Below are positions 24,696 to 33,061 of a stretch of 64,000 nucleotides of DNA, one piece after another; positions within the stretch are counted from its first letter, which is position 1; the number at the start of each line of letters is the position of its first letter. The stretch covers positions 23,550 to 87,549 of the forward strand of contig CALUQY010000009.1 in the NCBI GenBank assembly GCA_944323035.1, written 5' to 3'. Origin of the DNA: Candidatus Gastranaerophilales bacterium. Its GTDB lineage: Bacteria > Cyanobacteriota > Vampirovibrionia > Gastranaerophilales > Gastranaerophilaceae. Both the position numbers and the translations under genes were made by a program. Below the pieces are notes generated by a model. That model saw only the letters and a program-made list of their open reading frames with translations, did no database searches and was not told where the DNA came from.

Positions 24696-25862
24696 CTAAA
24701 GCTTTATATATTTAATTAATAATGACGCACAAACAGGGATAATCGAAATCCAGAACAGTAAATTTGTAATGCCCATATTTTCTGCAACCAGCCCCAGAAC
24801 AGACATCAAAACAGCAATTACGCCTGCACTAAACCCGTTTACAAAACCGGAAATTATACTTTTATAACGCGGTGCAAGATTTTGCGCAACAACCATTATT
24901 ACAGGCGTTGCCATCATTGTAATCGCTCCCGTCAAAATAAACATGACAAGGGCAAGCCACGGATGTGTTTTATAAGTCAAAATAAATACAAGCAAGAGCG
25001 GAAACGTTGAAATCATTGAAAGATAAAGTATCGCTTTTGTACCGAACTTCTTCTCAAGCCACGGACTTATAGTCGAAGCAACACCGCCCGCAAACGTAAA
25101 TATAAACAACGCGCAGCCTATATAAAATTTACTGTATCCCATATCCTTCCACAAAAACGGCAGAAAAATTGAACAGGAGGTAGTAATCAGAGTTTTGACC
25201 ATTGCAATAAAGAATAAGATGTTCAAATCTCTGTCAGTCAGGATATCAACAAACGCCTGAGTGAACGCGAATTTATGCACAGGCTCCTCAAATGATGAAA
25301 TCTTAGGCACAAATTTAAACATAAATAACGCCCATATAACACCTATAAGACAGGCAGGAGCAATTTTCCCGAGTCCGAAAAACTGTGCAATGGAAGCCGA
25401 TACCAGAGGTCCCAGAGAATACCCTAACGCACCGACACCGATAAAAATTCCCATCCATTTTGCAACATCTTTTTTACCGTTTTTGAGGAATTTTGAAACC
25501 ACACCCAATGCCTGCGGATGAAAAAGACTTGAGCCTAAACTCCCGAGTACAACAAAAAGAATAAACAGCCACTTACATGGCAGCCCGGGTGCAAAAGAAA
25601 TAAATACAGAGGACATCAAAAGCCCCCAGAAAATAAACCCGCGCCGTTGAATATTATCTGCGAAGTATCCGATTAACGGCTGCAAGACAGAAGAAAAGAT
25701 GTGCGAAATACTTATAATCAGCGTAGCAAATGCAAGCGTAAAATCAAGTTTTGCCGCAATAAACGGCATCAACGGGTTCAACATGCCAGTATAAATGTCG
25801 TTTATAAAATGCGCGCCCGAAAGCCACATTACTGCTAATTTAGATTTCTTTTCGCCAATCAT
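24696..25862 (-). CDS. MFS efflux transporter, fosmidomycin-resistance (Fsr) type
   Basis: 388 residues, 12 predicted helices. GAHFINDIYTGMLNPLMPFI at the N-terminus, QPLIGYFADN with RR, and GSLGSSLFHPQALGVV are Fsr-family hallmarks. Probably exports a small hydrophobic or phosphonate compound; the substrate is not readable. Single gene, 26 bp before the dacB-like gene's 3' end on the same strand. Confidence 0.82.
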   Translation of the reverse strand: MIGEKKSKLAVMWLSGAHFINDIYTGMLNPLMPFIAAKLDFTLAFATLIISISHIFSSVLQPLIGYFADNIQRRGFIFWGLLMSSVFISFAPGLPCKWLFILFVVLGSLGSSLFHPQALGVVSKFLKNGKKDVAKWMGIFIGVGALGYSLGPLVSASIAQFFGLGKIAPACLIGVIWALFMFKFVPKISSFEEPVHKFAFTQAFVDILTDRDLNILFFIAMVKTLITTSCSIFLPFLWKDMGYSKFYIGCALFIFTFAGGVASTISPWLEKKFGTKAILYLSMISTFPLLLVFILTYKTHPWLALVMFILTGAITMMATPVIMVVAQNLAPRYKSIISGFVNGFSAGVIAVLMSVLGLVAENMGITNLLFWISIIPVCASLLIKYIKL

Positions 25863-25888
25863 ATTTCTGCTCCGTCAATCAACTGACG

Positions 25889-27241
25889 TTAATAATTTAC
25901 ATAAATTGTTTTCAGGATTTCTTCTTCAAGAATTTTCTTCTTGTTTGATTTTAATTTATGGTCGTTAATCATAATATCAAAAGCGACCATATTGCCTTTT
26001 TGCGTGGTAAGATATCCCGCGATTGCGCTCACATCACTCAGAGAACCCGTTTTTGCCCTCAACTTGTCGGTAAAATAGAGCATTCTGTTTTTCAGAGTTC
26101 CCTCAGACGGCTTTGCCAGAGAGTTGTAGTATGTTTCAAAATTATCCTGCTTTGCCTCGTTTAAAAGGAATGAGGTGGCGAAATCAGCGGTCATAATATT
26201 ATTCTTTGAAACACCGCTTCCGTCAACTATCCTTATGTCGGAGGTATCTAAATTGTGACGTTTGCAATAATCCAAAAACATTTCATTAGCGCCTTCTGTA
26301 GTTCCGGCAGCATTCTTGAACTTTCCGCCGGCAAGCTTATAAACGGTTTCCGCAACATAGTTATTGCTATTTTTTAATATATCAACACCAGCTCTTTGAA
26401 GCGAGTGCGAAACTTCCGTAAGAAGAGTTTTATCAACGCCCGTCGAGGATTTAGAAGGGAAATTGCCGTAATAGTCAAACTTTTGAGCTTTTACAGCCTC
26501 GTCAAGCCGCATCATAAAATAACGTTTTGGATTATTAACCGGCACTGTTCTTATAACCTGTTTTTTTACAGTGCCTTCAAGCGTCAGGATATCCGGTGAA
26601 ATATTATTTTTCCTCGACATTTTTACAGAATCGGCATCACCGGTTGTAACAAGGTTAACAATAGTAAGCGGATAAAACTCGGTAAGCCTGATATCAGCCT
26701 GTGAGCCTTTAATGGTAGGTCTTATCACGAGTGTAAGCAAATTTTTGTCAAGATTATATACACTGTAGCGCGGCATCAACGGGTTTAAATCGTTATCCCA
26801 CTGCCAGCCTTCACCCCAATCTTCAGAATCTATAATCGTATCATCAATATAAAATTCGCGGCAGGTAACAAGCGGTTTAAGCGCTTTTGTAAGGGCTTTC
26901 AAATCTGTTGCAGACAGATACGGGTCAGCGGAAAGCTTCAAATAAACATCATTATCCGCGGTTTTGAAAATCTGTGTGGTGAATTTGTAATCTTCACCGA
27001 GAGTTTCCATAACAGCAGGATATGTAAGCATTTTTTGGGTCGACGCAGGCATCATAGGCTGTTTTTGATGAATTTGCGCAACAGGCAGCCCGGTTTTAAC
27101 ATCTTTAACTGATACAGAAACGCCTGCGGAATTAATTCCAGATGATGCGATTGCCCTCTCGATTTTACCGTTAAGATTTGCAAACGCGCTGTTACACGTT
27201 AAAAATAACCCGAATAAGGCTGCGGCCAATTTTTTACACAT
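25889..27241 (-). CDS. dacB: D-alanyl-D-alanine carboxypeptidase/endopeptidase (PBP4 type)
   Basis: 450 residues, periplasmic after a signal peptide (res 1-21, ends NSAFA). The three penicillin-binding motifs are S67-x2-K70 (PASTQK), SGVSKNN (SxN type) and KTGSLSDVSAIAGY. The ~150-residue insertion between the first two motifs matches the class C PBP4 form. It trims or cleaves peptidoglycan cross-links. It follows the acyltransferase gene by 11 bp, so they are probably one transcript. Confidence 0.92.
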   Translation of the reverse strand: MCKKLAAALFGLFLTCNSAFANLNGKIERAIASSGINSAGVSVSVKDVKTGLPVAQIHQKQPMMPASTQKMLTYPAVMETLGEDYKFTTQIFKTADNDVYLKLSADPYLSATDLKALTKALKPLVTCREFYIDDTIIDSEDWGEGWQWDNDLNPLMPRYSVYNLDKNLLTLVIRPTIKGSQADIRLTEFYPLTIVNLVTTGDADSVKMSRKNNISPDILTLEGTVKKQVIRTVPVNNPKRYFMMRLDEAVKAQKFDYYGNFPSKSSTGVDKTLLTEVSHSLQRAGVDILKNSNNYVAETVYKLAGGKFKNAAGTTEGANEMFLDYCKRHNLDTSDIRIVDGSGVSKNNIMTADFATSFLLNEAKQDNFETYYNSLAKPSEGTLKNRMLYFTDKLRAKTGSLSDVSAIAGYLTTQKGNMVAFDIMINDHKLKSNKKKILEEEILKTIYVNY

Positions 27242-27252
27242 ATCTCTTTTCC

Positions 27253-27936
27253 TTATTTTTTCTTTTTATTCCAAAGTTTTTCTTTTTTTGCCCTTCTATA
27301 CTCATCCGGAATGCGGGTCTGTAAATCAAGTAAAGAAGCTCTAATCTTTTCTCGATACTCTTCAAACTGTTCAGACGAAAGTTCTGCCGGAACATAAATC
27401 GGCTCGCCGTACAGGTTTACTATTTTGCAATCAAGGATAGGAGATGTCATCTTATCCCACGACGGGAATTTTACAAATGTAAAATCTTCCGAATACCAGC
27501 AGACCGGAACAATAGGCGCACCGGACATTTGTGCAATTTTAATAACCCCGTTTTTAACTTTATGCAGCGGCCCGCTTGGCCCGTCAACCGTAATTGCAAC
27601 CGTTTCACCTGCTTTTAACAGATTAATCATGTGCATTGTGGATTCAATTGCGCCTTTTTTATTAGAAGAGCCGCGAACAGTTTTAAACCCGAGAGATTCC
27701 GTAGCATACGCAACGATTTCACCGTCAACCGACTTACTTATTAAAACGCTCAAATGCCCCTTATCCTCAACCCCGTAAATACAAAACTGGTCGGAATGCC
27801 ACATCGCATAAATACAAGGGGTTAATTCTTTATTATTAATTTCTACTATATGGGTAAAGTATTTCTGGATTTGCATAAAGGCTTTTGCCAGAAATTTAAA
27901 AAACCATAAATTCTTCTTTATTATATCACTAGCCAT
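27253..27936 (-). CDS. DUF374 lysophospholipid-acyltransferase-like protein
   Basis: 227 residues. YAMWHSDQF (HxxD-type active site), TVRGSSNKKGA, TVDGPSGPLHKVKNG and APIVPVCW are the DUF374 pattern of the LPLAT superfamily. These enzymes are linked to lipid A/outer-membrane lipid modification. The N-terminus (NLWFFKFLAKAF) is amphipathic rather than a clear membrane anchor, and the C-terminus is Lys-rich. First gene of the unit with dacB. Confidence 0.85.
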   Translation of the reverse strand: MASDIIKKNLWFFKFLAKAFMQIQKYFTHIVEINNKELTPCIYAMWHSDQFCIYGVEDKGHLSVLISKSVDGEIVAYATESLGFKTVRGSSNKKGAIESTMHMINLLKAGETVAITVDGPSGPLHKVKNGVIKIAQMSGAPIVPVCWYSEDFTFVKFPSWDKMTSPILDCKIVNLYGEPIYVPAELSSEQFEEYREKIRASLLDLQTRIPDEYRRAKKEKLWNKKKK

Positions 27937-27974
27937 AGAAGCATTCTAGCATAAACATACCCGCGCAACAAATA

Positions 27975-28002
27975 TTGTAACAATAACAATTTTGTGTATA
28001 AT
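27975..28002 (+). promoter_or_regulatory. Promoter of the HhH protein gene
   Basis: TTGTAA (27975-27980), 16-bp spacer, TATAAT (27997-28002). It rules out the GTG start at 27994, which lies inside the promoter. Confidence 0.65.
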
Positions 28003-28026
28003 AGCATTAAGAGGTTTGGTTTTTTA

Positions 28027-28845
28027 ATGTACAGATTAATATTCTATGTTATTGCATTAATAATATCGCTATTGCTGCCGGACAGTAGAATTCGCAGTAT
28101 ATATCCGGGCAGACGATATAACCGATACTACCGGCTTTTTGAAGATGAAGGCGACTACGGGATGAATGTCGGCGAAAACAACAATACACTCGCCGACAGG
28201 ATCCGCGTCGGAATAAGACGCCGCAAGGCGCTCAAAAAGAGTAAAAAATTTGTTTCTAAAGATAAATATATTATCACCCTGAAAAATAAATCTGTAATCC
28301 TTGTAATGGATACCAAAAATAAAACGCTAAGCTGCGTGGATAACAAAGTTAAAGGCAGAGCTGCAACAGTATCGTGGAATGAACATCCCATTTCGCAACT
28401 GGGGAAGATAGATAACACGTTTGAACAGACTTTTGATAGTATTTGTGTATCATTCGATGAAAATGCAAATTACAAAGGTATTTTAAACATCTTAAAACAA
28501 CACTTTGACGTCCACGAAACCGACCCTAAGCCAACAGCTCCAAGACCAGTGATTATAGAAGAAGAGGACGCGCCGATAAAGCTCACTTCAAAATACACAA
28601 AAGTTGTAGATATAAATTCCGCGGACGAAAAAGAGATTGCAAAACTTCCAGGGATTAGTATTATACTGGCAAAACGCATTATCAAATACCGCGAACTCAA
28701 TAACGGATTTAAAAATGCAGAAGAATTTTACAGAGAATTCAAGATTAAACCGCATTTTCAAAAAAAACTTGAGCCGCAAATAAGTTTCAACCCGATTAAA
28801 AAGAAGGGGAAAAAATCTGCAGACGAAAGGATAATTGATTTTTAA
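28027..28845 (+). CDS. Membrane-anchored helix-hairpin-helix (ComEA-like) protein
   Basis: 272 residues. An N-terminal membrane helix (res 2-18, LIFYVIALIISLLL) is followed by a basic region and a beta-rich middle (~70-160, DKYIITLKNKSVILVMDTKNKTL). A C-terminal HhH pair contains VVDINSADEKEIAKLPGIS and AKRIIKYRELNNGFKNAEEF, the ComEA-type DNA-binding or protein-binding fold. Longer than ComEA and with an extra middle domain I do not recognise. A role in DNA uptake is possible, but no other competence gene is adjacent. The next gene starts 3 bp downstream. Confidence 0.82.
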   Translation: MYRLIFYVIALIISLLLPDSRIRSIYPGRRYNRYYRLFEDEGDYGMNVGENNNTLADRIRVGIRRRKALKKSKKFVSKDKYIITLKNKSVILVMDTKNKTLSCVDNKVKGRAATVSWNEHPISQLGKIDNTFEQTFDSICVSFDENANYKGILNILKQHFDVHETDPKPTAPRPVIIEEEDAPIKLTSKYTKVVDINSADEKEIAKLPGISIILAKRIIKYRELNNGFKNAEEFYREFKIKPHFQKKLEPQISFNPIKKKGKKSADERIIDF

Positions 28846-28848
28846 AAG

Positions 28849-29427
28849 ATGAAAGTGCGTGTCCACAAAATCCTGAAAAAAACAAAAGTTGAAGGCCCCG
28901 GGGTGAGATACTGCATCTGGTTTCAGGGTTGTTCACGACGCTGTAAGGGCTGCTGGGCCAAAGCAACGTGGGCGCCGGATGGCGGAAAAGAACTTGATGC
29001 GGAAGAAATTTTAAAGGACATTCTTGCAACGAAAGGGATTGAAGGAGTAACGTTTCTTGGCGGAGAACCGTTTGAACAGCCCCAAGCCCTTGAATACCTT
29101 GCTCGCGAAGTTAAAGAAGCGGGGCTATCAGTTGTATGCTTTACCGGCGGGAAACTTGAGGATATCAAAAACCGCGAAATCCTGAACTATATTGACCTTC
29201 TTATTGACGGTGAATACAAAGAGGAAGAACAGGATTTTTCACGCCCCTGGGTCGGGTCTAAAAATCAGCGTTACCACTTTTTGACAGACCGTTATGATGA
29301 AAAAATTCTGACAGAATACCGGAACAAAATTGAGATAAATATTCAAAAGAACGGTTTAATATTCATCAACGGAATGGGAGATTTTGAAAAGTTAACCCGC
29401 AAGCTTGATATGCTCACAAGACATTAA
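28849..29427 (+). CDS. NrdG-like radical SAM activase (no NrdD in window)
   Basis: 192 residues. The cluster motif is C-x3-C-x2-C in WFQGCSRRCKGCW, preceded by GPGVRYCIW. FLGGEPFEQP and CFTGGKLED follow, the short radical SAM core of glycyl-radical activases (NrdG/PflA-like). C-terminal ~60 residues (RPWVGSKNQRYHFLTDRY) are typical of this group. Its glycyl-radical target is not here. Coupled to the HhH gene by a 3-bp gap without an RBS of its own. Confidence 0.85.
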   Translation: MKVRVHKILKKTKVEGPGVRYCIWFQGCSRRCKGCWAKATWAPDGGKELDAEEILKDILATKGIEGVTFLGGEPFEQPQALEYLAREVKEAGLSVVCFTGGKLEDIKNREILNYIDLLIDGEYKEEEQDFSRPWVGSKNQRYHFLTDRYDEKILTEYRNKIEINIQKNGLIFINGMGDFEKLTRKLDMLTRH

Positions 29428-29497
29428 AAAGGCGGCGGTTTCAAACGCTTTGTATCAATCCGGAATAAAGCAGTTCTCCGCCATAGTAAATCCCCGT

Positions 29498-29644
29498 GTC
29501 ATTGCGAGCGACCAACGGGAGCGTGGCAATCCACCGGCGGTCAAGCCGGTTCCTAGTTGGTTAGGCGTTAAAAAGTCATGTTCAACCTCTCGTGGATGTG
29601 CCTCAGGCACCTGGATCGCCACGGGCTAACGCCCTCGCGATGAC
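29498..29644 (+). repeat. GTCATTGCGAG inverted-repeat element, copy 1
   Basis: 147 bp with terminal inverted repeats GTCATTGCGAG / CTCGCGATGAC and internal GGCAATCC and GGATCGCC. Relatives are at 41980-42127 (same outer 11 bp, perfect), 57813-57903 (rearranged halves) and 63857-63945 (degenerate). MITE-like size; no transposase. Confidence 0.75.
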
Positions 29645-29710
29645 GAACACTTTACGACTTGTTACTTCTCACACGGGTTCAATTGTAGAACTGGCTTAGG
29701 CAGTTATTGC

Positions 29711-29730
29711 GTTGGGCTGGCAAGCCAAAC
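29711..29730 (+). repeat. GTTGGGCT palindromic hairpin, isolated copy
   Basis: GTTGGGCTGGCAAGCCAAAC, a 20-bp near-palindrome also found in pilin leaders (2184-2204, 41477-41496, 55211-55230) and at 57931-57950. Confidence 0.65.
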
Positions 29731-29752
29731 CTACTTTTTTCTTGTTAATTGA

Positions 29753-30088
29753 TAAAGCAGTTCTCCGTCGCCGGCTTGCCCTGCTCAAAGTGTAAGCCGA
29801 TGCTCGCAGTGTCACCTCGTGAGAACGAGGGGAGCAGGCGAGCATAATATCACCGCCGTTTCAAATCTTTGATTTGTCAGGCGGGGTAACGCAGGTCAAC
29901 CCGCTTTCCTCTCACAAAACAATTCACTGGATTGTTTTGCTCGGCAGAGTGCTGTCTACCTCTCACGAAACAATTCACTGGATTGTTTCGCTCGGCAAAG
30001 TGCCACTCAAAAGACTCGCTTGCGTGAGCGGGAGTTGCTACGCAACTCATTCACGACACGTTCCTTATCGCGAGTCTTTCTCAGACAG
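29753..30088 (+). repeat. 336-bp hairpin-rich dispersed repeat, copy 2
   Basis: Same length and order as 12241-12576. In this copy the second internal hairpin reads CGAAACAAT/ATTGTTTCG, perfectly paired, while the first reads CAAAACAAT/ATTGTTTTG. The two differ by compensatory changes, so the stems matter more than the sequence. Confidence 0.85.
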
Positions 30089-30250
30089 TTAATGATTTAA
30101 TTAGGATTATGGGATTTTACCCGGGTTTATTTTCAACCATTTGGTCATATCCCTTATTAACTTATTAACTTTTTAACCTATTAACTTATCTCGTCCTTTG
30201 GACAATAACGACTTATTGCCCTATTCTCTTATTGCCTTATTGCCTTCTTT
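30089..30250 (-). repeat. Orphan pilin-leader-like block
   Basis: Holds the TTAATAAG tandem block and GGCAATAAG repeats in the order and orientation of the pilin locus 2 leader (7700-7850), including GATTATGGGA and CCGGGTTTATT. No pilin follows on the minus strand: the 336-bp repeat abuts it. Probably the remains of a lost fifth locus. Confidence 0.5.
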
Positions 30251-30260
30251 GTTTTAAGAC

Positions 30261-30289
30261 TTGTCAACAGCGGACAAATATGTTACGAT
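30261..30289 (+). promoter_or_regulatory. Promoter of the ycf46-type operon
   Basis: TTGTCA (30261-30266), 17-bp spacer, TACGAT (30284-30289), 30 bp before the ATG at 30320. Confidence 0.65.
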
Positions 30290-30319
30290 GAAAAGGTCAG
30301 CAGAATAGAAAGAAGAGTA

Positions 30320-31951
30320 ATGAACAACAATCCTAAAAAACTTTCGCACCTTTTAAGAGCAAGATTTCCTTATATTTATATATCAACTTATGAAGAAGAT
30401 AGGGCAACAAAATTCATTAAAAGCATTGTTACGGATGAAAAACAGATAAAATTTCCGCGTGAGGTTTTAGTCTGGACGCAGGCAAGCGGGCTTAAAAACG
30501 AAGAAAAAGATATTCCGAACACAACCTGCCCGAATAAATTAATCGAATATATAGAAAAATACGATAAAGATTCACTGTTTATTTTATACGATTTCCACGT
30601 ATTTTTCGGAACAAAGCAGCGACCGGCAGATCCGGCAATCGTTCGTTCTCTAAGAGATTTAATCCCGACACTAAAAACAAGTGCGGTCAGAAAAAATATT
30701 ATTTTCATTTCTCCGGAACTTATGATACCGGAAACGCTTCAAAAAGACATTGTAATCTACGATTTCCCGCTTCCGAAAATGGAAGAGATTAAAGAACGTT
30801 TGAATAAAATGCTTACGACAAACAAGCGGATAAATACCGAGAATCTTACGGAAGAAGGCAAAGAAAAACTTTGCAAAGCTGCGCTAGGGCTGACAATGCA
30901 GGAGGCAGAAAACGCGTTTGCTCTCGCCATGGTTAACGACGGGAAGCTTGATGCAGGTGATATCAAGATAATTCTTGAAGAAAAAATGCAGGTAATCCGT
31001 AAAACCGGTATGCTGGAATACGTTCAAAGTGATCTGGGCATTGACGATATCGGCGGGCTTGATAACCTGAAAAAATGGCTTTTAAAACGTAATAATTCAT
31101 GGTCGGAACGAGCAAAGAAATATTGCATACCGGCACCTAAAGGCGTTCTTGTAACAGGGGTTCCGGGCTGCGGTAAGAGTTTAACCGCAAAAGCTATGAG
31201 CACAATCTGGCAGCTTCCGCTGCTGCGCCTTGATTTGGGCAAAATTTTCTCAGGCATTGTCGGAAGTTCGGAAGAAAATATGCGCAAAGCTATTGCCACC
31301 GTTGAAGCGGTCGCACCTGCCATTCTCTGGGTTGATGAAATCGAAAAAGGCTTAAACGGAGTTTCTTCAAGCAATGACAGCGGCGTTTCATCTAGGATTT
31401 TCGGGACATTCCTGACCTGGATGCAGGAAAAAACCGCACCGGTTTTTGTCATAGCTACCGCTAACAATATAGACAGGCTTCCACCGGAACTGTTGAGAAA
31501 AGGGCGTTTTGATGAAATTTTCTTTGTTGATTTGCCGACGCTCAGCGAACGCAAAGAAATCTTTAAAGTCCACCTAAATAAACGTCTTAAAGACGCAGAA
31601 GTTTGCGCGGTAGTCAAACCGAATGATGCAAAACTTATCTCAACGCTTGCCAAAATGACAGAAGGTTTTATCGGTTCTGAAATAGAACAGGTTGTAATCT
31701 CTGCGTTGTGCGATGCGTTTTTTGAAAACCGAGCATTAAAAGTCAGTGATTTTGAAAAAGCAATTGCCAACACAGTTCCGCTTTCTCAAACGCAAAAAGA
31801 ACAAATTCTTGCGATTCGTGCATGGGCAAATATCAGAGCAGTTTGCGCTTCTTCCAAAGAAAGCATACAAAAATACACCGAAACACCTGCTGCAGCACAA
31901 ACTCCGGATGATGTTACAGCAAGCCGCGGCGGAAGAAGGCTCGATGTTTAA
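30320..31951 (+). CDS. Ycf46-type AAA+ ATPase
   Basis: 543 residues. An N-terminal alpha/beta domain (~1-225; RARFPYIYISTYEEDRA, LFILYDFHVFF, IIFISPEL) resembles a degenerate ATPase. A AAA+ module then has GLDNLKKWLLKR, Walker A GVPGCGKS (280-287), Walker B ILWVDEIEK (D339-E340), sensor and arginine-finger regions (FVIATANNIDRLPPELLRKGRFDE). This is the Ycf46 family of cyanobacteria and plastids, whose role is not settled. It is followed at 38 bp and 11 bp by the DUF1257 and DUF2997 genes, a trio known to cluster in other bacteria. Confidence 0.87.
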   Translation: MNNNPKKLSHLLRARFPYIYISTYEEDRATKFIKSIVTDEKQIKFPREVLVWTQASGLKNEEKDIPNTTCPNKLIEYIEKYDKDSLFILYDFHVFFGTKQRPADPAIVRSLRDLIPTLKTSAVRKNIIFISPELMIPETLQKDIVIYDFPLPKMEEIKERLNKMLTTNKRINTENLTEEGKEKLCKAALGLTMQEAENAFALAMVNDGKLDAGDIKIILEEKMQVIRKTGMLEYVQSDLGIDDIGGLDNLKKWLLKRNNSWSERAKKYCIPAPKGVLVTGVPGCGKSLTAKAMSTIWQLPLLRLDLGKIFSGIVGSSEENMRKAIATVEAVAPAILWVDEIEKGLNGVSSSNDSGVSSRIFGTFLTWMQEKTAPVFVIATANNIDRLPPELLRKGRFDEIFFVDLPTLSERKEIFKVHLNKRLKDAEVCAVVKPNDAKLISTLAKMTEGFIGSEIEQVVISALCDAFFENRALKVSDFEKAIANTVPLSQTQKEQILAIRAWANIRAVCASSKESIQKYTETPAAAQTPDDVTASRGGRRLDV

Positions 31952-31989
31952 ACGGTGTTCATTACTGCACACTACAGAAAGGAATTAAC

Positions 31990-32502
31990 ATGTCAGTAAC
32001 AGTTTCAGCAGTACCATTTTTATTATTTTACGTGGTTGGTGGCGCAATAACCGCGACAGCCCAGATTGCCGGCGCTATAACTTCCGGCCTCACAAGCAAC
32101 GATACTAAAAGGCTTCACCTTGAAGAAAAAACTCTGGAAGAAGAGATTTTCAACAAACAATTTGAAACCGTGATTATGGACAAAACCGCGTTGATGAAAA
32201 CTCTGGAAGAACACGGGGCTAATAATTTTCAGGTTGAAGGTGATACTATTTCTTGCAACTGCGAAGCTTTTCACCTGACCTTCACAAAAGAAGTAAAAGA
32301 TAAGCCCTACACTATGGTTGCGACTTACAATAAAGACTACGGGCTGAACGAGCTTGTGGATAACCTTAGCTCCGAATACGCCTCAAATGCGCAGGAAATT
32401 TCTTACAACAAGATAAAAGAACGCCTTGAAAAACAAAACCTTGAAATCACGGAAGAAGAGGTTTATGACGACAACACAATCGTTTTGACAGTGGATCTGT
32501 AA
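31990..32502 (+). CDS. DUF1257 (Ycf35-like) protein
   Basis: 170 residues. A short hydrophobic N-terminus (res 1-~30, VPFLLFYVVGGAITATAQIAG) may be a membrane anchor, which plastid Ycf35 lacks. The rest follows the DUF1257 pattern: MKTLEEHGANNFQVEGD, MVATYNKDYGLNELVDNL, a Tyr-rich helix and a C-terminal ITEEEVYDDNTIVLTV. Biochemical role unknown. Its position between the Ycf46-type ATPase and the DUF2997 gene supports the assignment. Confidence 0.72.
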   Translation: MSVTVSAVPFLLFYVVGGAITATAQIAGAITSGLTSNDTKRLHLEEKTLEEEIFNKQFETVIMDKTALMKTLEEHGANNFQVEGDTISCNCEAFHLTFTKEVKDKPYTMVATYNKDYGLNELVDNLSSEYASNAQEISYNKIKERLEKQNLEITEEEVYDDNTIVLTVDL

Positions 32503-32513
32503 CCGGAGGAAGC

Positions 32514-32723
32514 ATGGTTAAAAAACAATTAAAAATAAAACTTCTGCCAAACGGCGAAATCCAGATGCAAACAGTCGGCGTCAAGGGTAAAAAATGCCTT
32601 GATTACGTTGAAATGCTTAAAATTCTCGCCGACGCACGCATTGAAAAACAAGAACTCACAAACGAATACTACGAGGAAGAAGAAGTTACTTATAACAACG
32701 AAGTTCAGGATATTCAATATTAA
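32514..32723 (+). CDS. DUF2997 protein
   Basis: 69 residues. LKIKLLPNGEIQMQTVGVKGKKCLDYVEML is a two-strand-plus-helix fold with the G-x-K-G-x-x-C-L signature of DUF2997. The Glu/Tyr-rich tail (TNEYYEEEE) is also typical. CCGGAGGAAGC precedes the ATG. Third gene of the ycf46-DUF1257-DUF2997 unit. Function unknown. Confidence 0.78.
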   Translation: MVKKQLKIKLLPNGEIQMQTVGVKGKKCLDYVEMLKILADARIEKQELTNEYYEEEEVTYNNEVQDIQY

Positions 32724-32831
32724 AATCATTTAAACGTAGCATTTAATCTTAACAAAACTGTTTAAAAAGTTGATGTTAATTTCAATGAAATTTGTAATAA
32801 TAAAAATGTCAACAGCATAGACAGGTTTTTT

Positions 32832-32996
32832 ATGAATTTACACGAAGAATGCTTGCTTAAATATTTAAAATCGCCTGACGGTATTTCAATGACCACGGAA
32901 ATACTCAAACTTAACAATATGATTTTAGAACAGAGGTTTATAATCAAGAACTTTGTTGCCAAATTTCCTCAATTCCGCTATACTAAAATTCAGTAA
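32832..32996 (+). CDS. Small protein, 54 residues
   Basis: MNLHEECLLKYLKSP at the start, then mostly helical to FPQFRYTKIQ; charged and coding-like, but with only a weak Shine-Dalgarno (ACAGG). Not recognised. It sits in the gap between DUF2997 and the diguanylate cyclase gene, and no better feature explains the gap. Confidence 0.4.
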   Translation: MNLHEECLLKYLKSPDGISMTTEILKLNNMILEQRFIIKNFVAKFPQFRYTKIQ

Positions 32997-33061
32997 AGCA
33001 CTACATTGACGCCCTACAGGCTGCACAAAGCTTTACTGTTTAAATCAGCAGGAAGAGAATT

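Noticed and set aside
31024..31773. 249-residue minus-strand frame inside the ycf46-type gene
   Set aside because: Shadow of a well-supported ATPase gene. Ser-rich with no RBS.
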